Source of the DNA: CAYUUW01 sp964448005
GTDB lineage: Bacteria > Patescibacteriota > Gracilibacteria > UM-FILTER-43-11
Assembly (NCBI GenBank): GCA_964448005.1
Contig: CAYUUW010000020.1
Location: 1-21,901, forward strand
Reading direction: 5' to 3'
DNA length: 21,901 nt
Position numbers and translations under genes: made by a program. Positions 6,185-13,536 of the stretch are shown piece after piece; positions within the stretch are counted from its first letter, which is position 1; the number at the start of each line of letters is the position of its first letter. The notes beneath the pieces are model-generated. The model did not search any database and was not told where the DNA came from. It saw only the letters and a program-made list of their open reading frames with translations.

Positions 6185-8452
6185 ATGAAGAAAAAACGAG
6201 TACCCCACGGGACAATCACCAACCTTTTTGCCGCAGCCTGCCTATTCCTGGCTGGTTGCGCGGATGACACGGTGCCCATCGCCAATGGCGATAGCACCGA
6301 TACCGGCACCGAGACCTATCTGGGATCCGAGTCGGACACCGAGACTGACACGACCACCGACGACGGAGCGACCGAAACGACCGGCGACGGTGACGGCGAC
6401 GGAGATGAGACTCCTCCCGCCTGCGGCGACGGCAACGTCGACCCCAGCGAGGAGTGCGACGACGGCAACAGCGATTCCGCTGATGCCTGCCTGAACAGCT
6501 GCGTCAACGCGACTTGCGGCGACGGCGTCGTTCATGCCGGAGCGGAAGGCTGCGACGACGGGAACCATGTCGACAACGATGGCTGCAGCCAGGATTGCAC
6601 CTTGCCGCTTTGCGGCAATGGCCTGGTGGAGCAGGGCGAAGCCTGCGACGACGGGAACCTCATCCCCAACGATGGCTGCACCAGCCTTTGCGCCTTGCCG
6701 GCCTGCGGCGACGGCGTCGTTTGGATCGGCGAAGAGGACTGCGACGACGGCAACAGCGATTCCGCTGATGCCTGCCTGAACAGCTGCGTCAACGCGACTT
6801 GCGGCGACGGCGTCGTTCATGCCGGAGCGGAAGGCTGCGACGACGGGAACCATGTCCAGAACGACGGGTGCAGCATGGACTGCACCTTGCCGCTTTGCGG
6901 CAATGGCAACTTGGAGCTGGGCGAAGCCTGCGACGACGGCAACGCCGAAAATGTCGACGGCTGCACCAGCCTTTGCGCCTTGCCGGCCTGCGGCGACGGC
7001 TTCATCTGGGCTGGCGAGGAAGATTGCGATGACGGAGATGAGCTCGACACCGATGAGTGCTTGAGCACCTGCCAAGCCGCCACCTGCGGCGACAGCATTG
7101 TGTGGGCCGGCATGGAGGACTGCGACGATGGCAACGCCGTCCAGAACGACGGCTGCAGCCAGGACTGCACCCTGCCCAGCTGCGGCAATGGCATCGTGGA
7201 GCTAGGCGAAACCTGCGACGATGGGAATGATTTCGATCATGACTCCTGCCTAAAGACTTGCGCCGCCTCCACTTGCGGAGACGGCTTTATTCATGCGGGA
7301 TTCGAGGACTGCGACGACGGGAATGCCGACCTCACTGATGACTGCCTGAACAACTGCACTCCTGCCACTTGCGGAGACGGCTTTATTCATGCGGGATTCG
7401 AGGATTGCGACGACGGCAATGCCGTCCAGAACGACGGCTGCAGCCAGGACTGCGCTCTGCCCTCCTGCGGAAACAACATCCTGGAGCAAGGCGAAGACTG
7501 CGACGACGGGAACGGCATCGACAGCGATGCCTGCCTGGGCACCTGCCAGGCCGCCGCTTGCGGCGACGGCTTCGTTCATGCGGGATTCGAGGATTGCGAC
7601 GACAACAACAGCAGCAATCTCGATAGCTGCCTGACTACCTGCGCCGCGCCCAGCTGCGGCGACGGCTTCCTTCGTTTGGGCGTGGAAGGGTGCGACGACG
7701 GGAATTTGGTGGACTCGGATGTTTGCCTCAGCAGCTGCACCCCAGCCACCTGCGGGGACGGCATCCTCAAAACAAGCGGAGCCGGTCCGGAAGAGGACTG
7801 CGATGACCAGAACAACAGCAGCAACGATAGCTGCGTTGCTTGCCAGAACGCCACCTGCGGCGACGGCCACACCTGGCTGGGCATGGAGGAGTGCGACGAC
7901 GCCAACACCAACAACGCCGATGGATGCTATTGGAACTGCGTCGAGACGCCCACGTGTCGCAACGGGGCGGTTTCGAGCGGAATGGCGCCCAGCCAAACCA
8001 TGATGGTCTGCGGCAACGGCGTGACCTGCGAGCAGGATCTGGAGACCCTGTGCCCCAAGGACTGGGGCTTGTGCAGCTATCCCCAGTACATCGCTCGGAA
8101 TGCCGATTGGAACCTCTTTACGGGTCCTGGCGAGCTGATCGCAGGTGAAATCTACTGCGATATGGGCGCCCAGCAATTCACGCTGGGCTACCTGGGTCAG
8201 GACTCTCTGGATTCGGATCCGCCGTTCCAGTGCCAGATGGACAGCTCTGCTCCGGCTTGCGAAAGCGACGTTTCAGGCTGCTTCTTCCAGGCTTCTCCGA
8301 ACGTCCAGGTCAATGCCCTGTGCTGCAGTCCCCTGAGCACCTGCGGCAACGGCGTCGTCAACAATGGCGAGCAGTGCGACGATGGGAACAAGAGCGATGC
8401 TGACGCATGTCTGAATTCATGCTCTTTTTCCTCTCCTCCGGGCGGATGCTGA
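6185..8452 (+). CDS. Large cysteine-rich DUF4215-repeat lipoprotein
   Basis: A 755-aa exported lipoprotein. The signal peptide ends at lipobox LAGC (Cys25), then comes a Thr/Asp/Gly linker (to about residue 75). Sixteen Cys-rich repeats of 31-35 residues follow, with pattern C-G-D/N-G...E-x-C-D-D-G-N...D-x-C...C (DUF4215, myxobacterial Cys-rich repeat). A distinct Cys-containing domain spans roughly residues 590-720, and a 17th repeat closes the protein. Each repeat has about four Cys, presumably disulfide-bonded, giving a stiff rod. Repeats 1-3 and 4-6 are nearly identical 285-bp blocks. ATG 6185 is chosen over an in-frame ATG at 6125 because it has a good Shine-Dalgarno (AAGGAGA) and begins the signal peptide. 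The partner molecule is unknown. Confidence 0.85.
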   Translation: MKKKRVPHGTITNLFAAACLFLAGCADDTVPIANGDSTDTGTETYLGSESDTETDTTTDDGATETTGDGDGDGDETPPACGDGNVDPSEECDDGNSDSADACLNSCVNATCGDGVVHAGAEGCDDGNHVDNDGCSQDCTLPLCGNGLVEQGEACDDGNLIPNDGCTSLCALPACGDGVVWIGEEDCDDGNSDSADACLNSCVNATCGDGVVHAGAEGCDDGNHVQNDGCSMDCTLPLCGNGNLELGEACDDGNAENVDGCTSLCALPACGDGFIWAGEEDCDDGDELDTDECLSTCQAATCGDSIVWAGMEDCDDGNAVQNDGCSQDCTLPSCGNGIVELGETCDDGNDFDHDSCLKTCAASTCGDGFIHAGFEDCDDGNADLTDDCLNNCTPATCGDGFIHAGFEDCDDGNAVQNDGCSQDCALPSCGNNILEQGEDCDDGNGIDSDACLGTCQAAACGDGFVHAGFEDCDDNNSSNLDSCLTTCAAPSCGDGFLRLGVEGCDDGNLVDSDVCLSSCTPATCGDGILKTSGAGPEEDCDDQNNSSNDSCVACQNATCGDGHTWLGMEECDDANTNNADGCYWNCVETPTCRNGAVSSGMAPSQTMMVCGNGVTCEQDLETLCPKDWGLCSYPQYIARNADWNLFTGPGELIAGEIYCDMGAQQFTLGYLGQDSLDSDPPFQCQMDSSAPACESDVSGCFFQASPNVQVNALCCSPLSTCGNGVVNNGEQCDDGNKSDADACLNSCSFSSPPGGC
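6446..7015 (+). repeat. 285-bp tandem super-repeat within lipoprotein gene 3
   Basis: A three-repeat block (32+32+31 codons = 285 bp) occurs twice in near-identical form; for example GCGATTCCGC at 6471 recurs at 6756. Later triplets keep the order but have diverged. This points to recent in-frame unequal crossing-over or slippage. Confidence 0.8.
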
Positions 8453-8458
8453 TTTCCG

Positions 8459-8475
8459 TCCGCCTCTTCGGCGGA
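8459..8475 (+). repeat. Small GC hairpin after lipoprotein gene 3
   Basis: TCCGCC-TCTTC-GGCGGA is a 6-bp stem with a 5-nt loop, 6 nt after the stop codon and upstream of the main terminator. No T-run follows. Confidence 0.5.
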
Positions 8476-8491
8476 TGATCCCTGATGGACT

Positions 8492-8533
8492 GGCCGCTCA
8501 ACCCCTGCGCAAGCGGGGCAAGAGCGGCCTTTT
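8492..8533 (+). terminator. Terminator of lipoprotein gene 3
   Basis: GGCCGCTC (8492-8499) pairs with GAGCGGCC (8522-8529), capped by the CCCC-T-GC-GCAA-GC-GGGG element and followed by TTTT. It is a close relative of 4336-4380. Confidence 0.9.
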
Positions 8534-8575
8534 CAACGTGCGCAAAAATCCCTCGTGGGCCCAAAGCCTGTAGGC

Positions 8576-8581
8576 TATAAT
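8576..8581 (+). promoter_or_regulatory. Candidate -10 box next to the helicase start
   Basis: A perfect TATAAT lies only 6 nt before the ATG at 8588, with no Shine-Dalgarno in between. Transcription starting about 7 nt downstream would begin at or near the ATG, giving a leaderless mRNA. I see no good -35 element, so this is tentative. Confidence 0.4.
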
Positions 8582-8587
8582 GGCTTC

Positions 8588-11447
8588 ATGCAAGCAAACC
8601 CCGAACAGCAATCGGCCATCGCCCACAACCAAGGCCCCATGCTCGTGATTGCCGGCGCAGGCACGGGCAAGACCCGGGTCATCACCGAGCGCATCGCTCG
8701 CCTGCTGGAGCAAAAGCTCTGCCGCATCGACCAGGTCCTGGCCCTCACCTTCACCGAAAAGGCTGCCGGGGAGATGGAGGCGAGGCTCGATGAGCGCCTC
8801 CCCCNNNNNNNNNNTGGCGGTGCACACCTTCCACGCCTTCTGCGAAAAGCTCCTGCGCCAATACGGCATGGACATTGGGCTGAGCCCAGGCTTTCGCCTG
8901 CTGGAGGGCGTGAGCCAGTGGAAATTCATGAAGGACCGCCTTTTCGATTTCGAGCTGGACTACTACCGCCCTTTGGGCAATCCCAACAAGTTCATCGACG
9001 CCCTGCTCCAGCATTTCTCCAAGCTGAAGGAGGAAATGGCTTCGCCCCAGGATTACCTGAAAGTCGCCCAGGCCTGGCAGGCCCAGGCCCAAACCGAGGA
9101 GGAGAAGCTTGAGGCCAAGCGGCTTTTGGAATTGGCCGGAGCCTACGCCCGCTACGAAGCGCTTCTTCACCAGGAGAATTTCATCGATTTCTCAGGGCTG
9201 CAGTACCAGGTCATTCGCCTGCTGCGGGAGCGTCCGAACATCCTGAGGCATCTGCAGGGCAAATACCGCTACCTCCTGGTGGACGAGTACCAGGACACCA
9301 ACATCGCCCAGAACCACATCGTCGACCAGCCGGCCTCGGGCCACCGCAACCTGATGGTGGTGGGGGACGACGACCAATCCATCTACAAATTCCGGGGGGC
9401 CGCCATCTCCAACATCCTCCAGTTCGAGCAGAAGTACCCTGACCTGAAAAAGGCCGTGCTCACCCAGAACTACCGGAGCAGCCAGGCGATCCTCGATTTC
9501 GCTTACGCCTCCATCCAGAAGAACAACCCCGACCGCCTGGAGGTGAAGGCAGGCCTCAGCAAAAAGCTCACAGGGCAGATTCCCGGCGAGAAGGATTCGG
9601 TGCGCCTGGTGCACTGCTCCACGGCCGACCAGGAGGCGGAATACGTCCTGGAGCAGATCCAGAAGGCCTCCCAGGAGGGAGTGCCCCTTTCCCAAATCGC
9701 CATCCTCTGCCGCGCCAATCGCTATGCCCTTCCTTTCGTGGAAGCTTTCCGCGGCCGCAACATCCCTTACCAGTTCCTGTCGGAAAAGGGCCTGTACAGC
9801 AAGGAAGAGGTGATGGACCTGATGGCCCTGCTCCGGGTGATGGCCAATCCGACGGACGACATTAGCCTTTTCCGCGTGCTGCGCATGGAGTGCTTCGCCT
9901 TGCCCATGGCCACCATCGTGGATCTGATCCAGCAGGCCAAAAAGGCCTACAACAGCCTGTGGAGGCAGCTCCAAAAAAGCCCCTCGAGCGCTTCGGCCTT
10001 TCGCCTGCTTCAGGATCTCATCGAGCATTCCAAGCAGCACAGTGCCGGCGAAACCCTGTACCGCTTCACGCAGGAGGTGAAGCTCTACGAGACGCTGCTG
10101 GCCAAGGGCACCATCGAGGCGGAGGAGAAGATCGTGAACAGCGCCAGCTTCTTCCGGAAGATCCATCGTTTCGAGCAGGACCACTCGGAAAAGACCGTCG
10201 CCGATTTCGTGGCTTATTTGGACCTGGCGCAGGAAGCGGGAGAGAATCCTTCCGCCAAGTTCGAGCTGGAGGGGGTCGACGGCGTGCAGATCAGCACCAT
10301 CCATGCCGCCAAAGGGCTCGAATTCGACACGGTTTTCGTGCCCAGCCTGGTGGCCCGGCGCTTCCCGGGGGACGACCGGGACAGCGGCATTCCGCTGCCT
10401 CCGGAACTGGTTGGGGAGCTGCCCACGGAAGGGGATTTCCACCTTCAGGAAGAGCGGCGGCTCTTTTACGTGGCCATCACCCGGGCCAAGCGCCAGCTGC
10501 ATTTGCTCCATGCCGATTTCTACGGCGCCAGCGACGCGAAGAACCCTCGGGCCAAGAAACGCTCCATTTTCCTCGCCGAGGTGGCGGACGAGGCGGAGGT
10601 CTCTTTTGTGGAACGCAGCGCGGACGGGGTCGAAAAATTCCTCAAGCCTGAACCGAAGCCGGAAGCCAACCCTTTGCCCGGCGCCCATGAGCGGCTCACC
10701 CGCTTCAGCCACAGCCAGCTGAGCACGTTCGAGGACTGCCCGCGAAAGTACCAGTACGGATACCTTCTGAAGATCCCCGTTCCCCAAAACGGCGCCGCCA
10801 GCTTCGGCTCCACGCTGCACAACACACTGCAGGATTTTTACCAGCGGGTCGATTCGTCTCGGCAGGCCACTCTGTTCCAGGAGCACCAGCCGGACCTTTC
10901 CTTGGAGGCGCTGCTGAAGCTCTACGAGGAGAAGTGGATCGATGCCGGCTACGAGAGCCGGGCCCACCGGGATGCGCGAAAAAAGCGGGGCGCGGAGATC
11001 CTTACGGCCTTCTACGAGCGCTTCAAGGACGGCGTGGAGCGGGTGGTGTATCTGGAAAAAGGCTTCAAGCTGAAGGTGGGGGATTACGTGCTCAGCGGCC
11101 GCCTGGATCGGGCCGATCGCTTGCCCGATGGCACGCTGGAGATCATCGACTACAAAACGGGCAAGTCCAAAAGCCAGAAGGAGGTCGACAACGACCAGCA
11201 GCTGATGATCTACGCCTTGGCCGCGGAGCAGAGCCTGGGCCACAAGGCCGGCAGGCTCACCCTGTACTTCCTGGACGACGATGTGAAGGTCTCCACCGTG
11301 CCGGAGCCGAAGAAGCTGGAGAAGCTGAAGGAGAAGATTGTCCAAACGGCGGACGCCATCAATGCATCCGACTTTGCTCCCACGCCGAACAAGTTCGTGT
11401 GCGGGTACTGCCCCTACAACAAGATCTGCGATGCGGCGGAGATATAA
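8588..11447 (+). CDS. UvrD/PcrA-type helicase fused to a RecB/AddB-like Fe-S nuclease
   Basis: A superfamily 1A DNA helicase of about 950 aa. Walker A AGAGTGKT is at residues 22-29, then LTFTEKAAGEM (motif Ia), LLVDEYQDTN (II), VVGDDDQSIYKFRGA (III), ISTIHAAKGLEFD (V) and LFYVAITRAKRQL (VI). The C-terminal 250 residues form a PD-(D/E)XK nuclease: LSTFEDCPRKYQYGYL, then LSGRLDRAD...LEIIDYKTGK, then CGYCPYNKIC. These Cys positions are those of the 4Fe-4S cluster of AddB/Cas4-type nucleases. Likely role: DNA unwinding and end processing in repair. The gap at 8805-8814 splits the gene into two apparent frames; the true gap should be a multiple of 3 nt. The gene is otherwise intact. Confidence 0.9.
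8805..8814. other. Assembly gap (10 N)
   Basis: It lies between the helicase segments ending ARLDERLP and beginning AVHTFHAFCEKLL. Relatives have only a few residues there. Reading frame changes across the 10 N as written, so the run is a placeholder and not a real length. Confidence 0.95.
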
Positions 11448-11461
11448 ATTAACCTTTTAAA

Positions 11462-12172
11462 ATGACCATAGAAAAATTTTGGGATTCAACTAAACAAATG
11501 GCAAAAGAACGTCTGGGAAATGTAATGTATGGCACCTTTATTATTGCTTGGTGTGTATGGAATTGGGATTTTTTGTACATCACTTTTTTTGTTGATCAGG
11601 ATTTGATTATGGAAAAGTATGGTCTTTTGAAGATAGAGTACCTTGATTGTTTTTATAGCTGGTTTTCATTTTCAACTTGGCGAGATTTTCTTATTCTTCC
11701 TCTGTTTTCTGTATGTGCTATTTTGTGGAAACCTCTACCTTGGCTGGACTATTTTTTTGATAATAAGCATGGGGAGCATGTAAAAAGAAAAAAGAAGGAT
11801 GCCCTAAAAAGACAAATGGAATTGGAAAAGGAAGAAAAAGATCTACTCGGAGCCCAAAAAGAAAAACTTGAAACTAAAAAAGAAGTCGAAGAAATAAAGC
11901 AAAATTTGACCGATGAAGATAAATGGAATTCTGAGCTGACTTATTTGATTAATAATAATGAATCCTTGGATATTGCAATGAAACAAATGAAAGAATCAAT
12001 ATATAATCATCAGGGCAGATTGCATCTTTCAAACATGCCAAAAGAGGTACTCACTTATTTGGATTTAAACGCTTTCATAAGATTTAAAGATGGGGATACA
12101 AATGTCATTGAAATGACTCCTAAAGGAAGATTTTTCCTTAAAAATTATATTGAATACAAAGAGAGGGGATAA
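11462..12172 (+). CDS. AT-rich gene: two-helix membrane protein with coiled coil
   Basis: A 236-aa protein, not assigned to a named family. The N-terminus IEKFWDSTKQMAKERLGNVMYGTFIIAWCVWNW contains TM1 (about 20-45). TM2 lies at about 76-100 and includes LPLFSVCAILWKPLPWL. A strongly charged coiled coil follows (about 105-155, Lys/Glu-rich). A C-terminal 80-residue domain resembles a winged-helix or effector-type module (LTYLDLNAFIRFKDGDTNVIEMTPKGRFFL). The architecture resembles two-TM plus charged-helix proteins scattered in bacterial accessory regions; I infer, without proof, a membrane sensor or defence-type role. Base composition is far more AT-rich than the helicase gene, which ends 14 nt upstream, suggesting transfer. 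There is no Shine-Dalgarno and no visible promoter of its own. Confidence 0.7.
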   Translation: MTIEKFWDSTKQMAKERLGNVMYGTFIIAWCVWNWDFLYITFFVDQDLIMEKYGLLKIEYLDCFYSWFSFSTWRDFLILPLFSVCAILWKPLPWLDYFFDNKHGEHVKRKKKDALKRQMELEKEEKDLLGAQKEKLETKKEVEEIKQNLTDEDKWNSELTYLINNNESLDIAMKQMKESIYNHQGRLHLSNMPKEVLTYLDLNAFIRFKDGDTNVIEMTPKGRFFLKNYIEYKERG

Positions 12173-12200
12173 ATAATTTTTATGGTTTCACTTTGAAAAA

Positions 12201-12214
12201 TAAACAAATGTTTA
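12201..12214. repeat. GTAAAC-type palindrome, copy 1
   Basis: TAAAC-AAAT-GTTTA followed by CTATAGTAC. Related copies lie at 13238-13253 and 14545-14560. This copy has no consensus promoter beside it. Like the others it is followed within 45-60 bp by a CCCGACCG-type dispersed repeat. Confidence 0.55.
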
Positions 12215-12256
12215 CTATAGTACTTCTGTCTTAGCATTTTGATGCTTTTTTTGTTT

Positions 12257-12317
12257 TTCCTCCCGACCGGAACCCCGCCCAGTAGGCAAGGGCGGGAGGC
12301 GGGGTGGAGGGATCCGA
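12257..12317. repeat. Dispersed hairpin repeat
   Basis: TCCTCCCGACCGGAACCCCG...GTGGAGGGATCC contains a nested GC hairpin (CCCGCCC with GGGCGGG). It belongs to the same family as 13294-13383, 14587-14705 and 15069-15093. Confidence 0.6.
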
Positions 12318-12337
12318 GGGCTAACGCTGGGCCACCC

Positions 12338-12389
12338 TTTGTGTCAGTTCTGTCCGTTTAATAAGATCTGTGATGTGGCGGAAGTGTAG
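12338..12389 (+). pseudogene. Displaced copy of the helicase-nuclease 3' end
   Basis: Frame-corrected, this encodes FVCQFCPFNKICDVAEV-stop. It aligns along its length with the true C-terminus at 11394-11447 (FVCGYCPYNKICDAAEI-stop). A 2-nt loss in a GTGTGT run breaks the frame near its start. Differences are mainly at third codon positions or conservative (Y/F, I/V, A/V). It therefore looks like the tail of a diverged homologous gene rather than a random duplicate of the copy beside it. It lies 166 bp after the AT-rich gene. Confidence 0.8.
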
Positions 12390-12407
12390 TGCTTATGTGA
12401 ACTTTCA

Positions 12408-13172
12408 TTAAGCAGCAATCTTGCTTTCAAGCATCCTTCTGACAAAATGAATTATAGCTGCCTGAACCCGAGGAGGGGCAAGATTTTCATTGCATTCAAG
12501 CGTAAAGGGTTTAAAGCCAAGTTCTGAAGCAAAATTGTGCAATGTTCCTGAGTGGTGGGGTCCCCCAAGAACTGAAGCGGTATCTTTAGAATCAGGTATA
12601 TCTACCCCTGATGAGAGTATTCGATTTTCACTCTTTGCAAATAAAATCGCTTCTATTTCCTCTAATCCTTTTCCATTAGAGAAACCATGAACATCGACCA
12701 CACTTACATTAAGTGATCTCCTTTTTAAATCATCTAATACTTGAATAATGCTATCCCTTTTTCTTTGAAGTTCCTTAGGAATCTCTACAATACTACCTGA
12801 ATATAAATATGATTCTGCACCTCTAATCCAGCTACGATTGGGATCAGGATTATTACTCCCTACTTTACTTAAGCTCGCCTCCCAACAACGAGATCCATTT
12901 GCAAGTCCGGGGGTGTTAAATCCTGGAACCATAACTACCTCCAGATTTTGAAGGTTAGCAGCATCTGGAAGGTCGTTATCATTTCTTCCGTGAACAAGAA
13001 ATCGTTTCAATAGGGTGGCTATTTTATTGCCTACTCCATGACCCATTAGCTCATTCCCATGCTGGCCCCAGACAAAAACTAAAGCACGATCTGGAGTTCC
13101 TCTCAGAGGTCTCAAAGTATAAAAAGGTTCATCCTTTTCCTCTATTATTTCGTGAGTGACTTCTCGTGCCAT
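12408..13172 (-). CDS. Aspartoacylase/succinylglutamate desuccinylase-like zinc hydrolase
   Basis: A 254-aa protein of the AstE/ASPA branch of M14-like metallohydrolases, which cleave N-acyl amino acids or related amides. Zinc ligands are His38 and Glu41 in WGQHGNE and His162 in VDVHGF. The substrate motif NPDPNRSW (about 108-115) has the invariant Asn-Arg, and the catalytic Glu is Glu226 in FTLECNE. The length is close to that of short family members. The substrate cannot be told from sequence. Composition is AT-rich, unlike the surrounding core genes. The start at 13172 sits just downstream of a perfect promoter at 13194-13221 (leader about 14 nt, no Shine-Dalgarno). It is convergent with the helicase tail fragment. 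Confidence 0.8.
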   Translation of the reverse strand: MAREVTHEIIEEKDEPFYTLRPLRGTPDRALVFVWGQHGNELMGHGVGNKIATLLKRFLVHGRNDNDLPDAANLQNLEVVMVPGFNTPGLANGSRCWEASLSKVGSNNPDPNRSWIRGAESYLYSGSIVEIPKELQRKRDSIIQVLDDLKRRSLNVSVVDVHGFSNGKGLEEIEAILFAKSENRILSSGVDIPDSKDTASVLGGPHHSGTLHNFASELGFKPFTLECNENLAPPRVQAAIIHFVRRMLESKIAA

Positions 13173-13193
13173 AATTTTAAATAAATTTTTTGT

Positions 13194-13221
13194 ATTATAA
13201 TTAAAAATATTATTTTGTCAA
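13194..13221 (-). promoter_or_regulatory. Promoter of the aspartoacylase-like gene
   Basis: On the minus strand: TTGACA (13221-13216), a spacer of 16, and TATAAT (13199-13194), both perfect consensus. The GTAAAC palindrome begins 16 nt upstream of the -35 box. Confidence 0.75.
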
Positions 13222-13237
13222 TATATTCGTCTTTTAG

Positions 13238-13253
13238 GTAAACAAAAGTTTAC
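13238..13253. promoter_or_regulatory. GTAAAC-N4-GTTTAC palindrome, copy 2
   Basis: A perfect 6-bp inverted repeat with an AAAA spacer, 16 nt upstream of the minus-strand TTGACA. The placement matches copy 3 (17 nt). It may be an activator or repressor site. It resembles LexA-type GAAC-N4-GTTC half-site geometry, but the half-sites differ. Confidence 0.55.
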
Positions 13254-13293
13254 TATAATGACTTTTTTTTGCATCTTGCCGCTTTTTTGTTTT

Positions 13294-13383
13294 CCATCCC
13301 GACCGAAGTGGAGGGATCCCTCGAGTGCCCATTCGGCTCCGTCCTGCTGCGCTCAGGGCAGGCTCTCGGGATGAAAACAGGGA
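13294..13383. repeat. Dispersed hairpin repeat
   Basis: ATCCCGACCGAAGTGGAGGGAT forms a hairpin through ATCCC/GGGAT, followed by a GGCAGGCTCTCGGGATGA motif. It is a family member of the intergenic repeats at about 1285, 12257, 14587 and 15069. No gene is seen between 13260 and 13466. Confidence 0.6.
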
Positions 13384-13466
13384 CGCACCCTCCTTTGCTC
13401 TGTCAATCCTGGCTGGAAGGATCCGGCGATGGATTGGCAAGCCTTCTGATTTGCGGAAGCGCATGG

Positions 13467-13495
13467 AAAAAGGCCGCTCGTGAGAACGGCCTTTT
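13467..13495 (-). terminator. Terminator of minus-strand lipoprotein gene 4
   Basis: AAAAGGCCG (13468-13476) pairs with CGGCCTTTT (13487-13495) around a 10-nt loop, with a T-run on both strands, so it may work in both directions. It lies 41 bp after the stop codon of the minus-strand lipoprotein gene. Confidence 0.8.
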
Positions 13496-13536
13496 CCTCC
13501 TTGGTTTGGGCGAGCGAGCTCAGCCCAGGTGTTTGC

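Noticed and set aside
6421..7920. Regular repeats that might suggest a CRISPR array
   Set aside because: The repeats encode DUF4215 protein modules in one continuous frame; there are no unique spacers or identical short repeats.
9192..11345. 717-codon minus-strand open frame
   Set aside because: Antisense to the helicase-nuclease, whose motifs are unambiguous.
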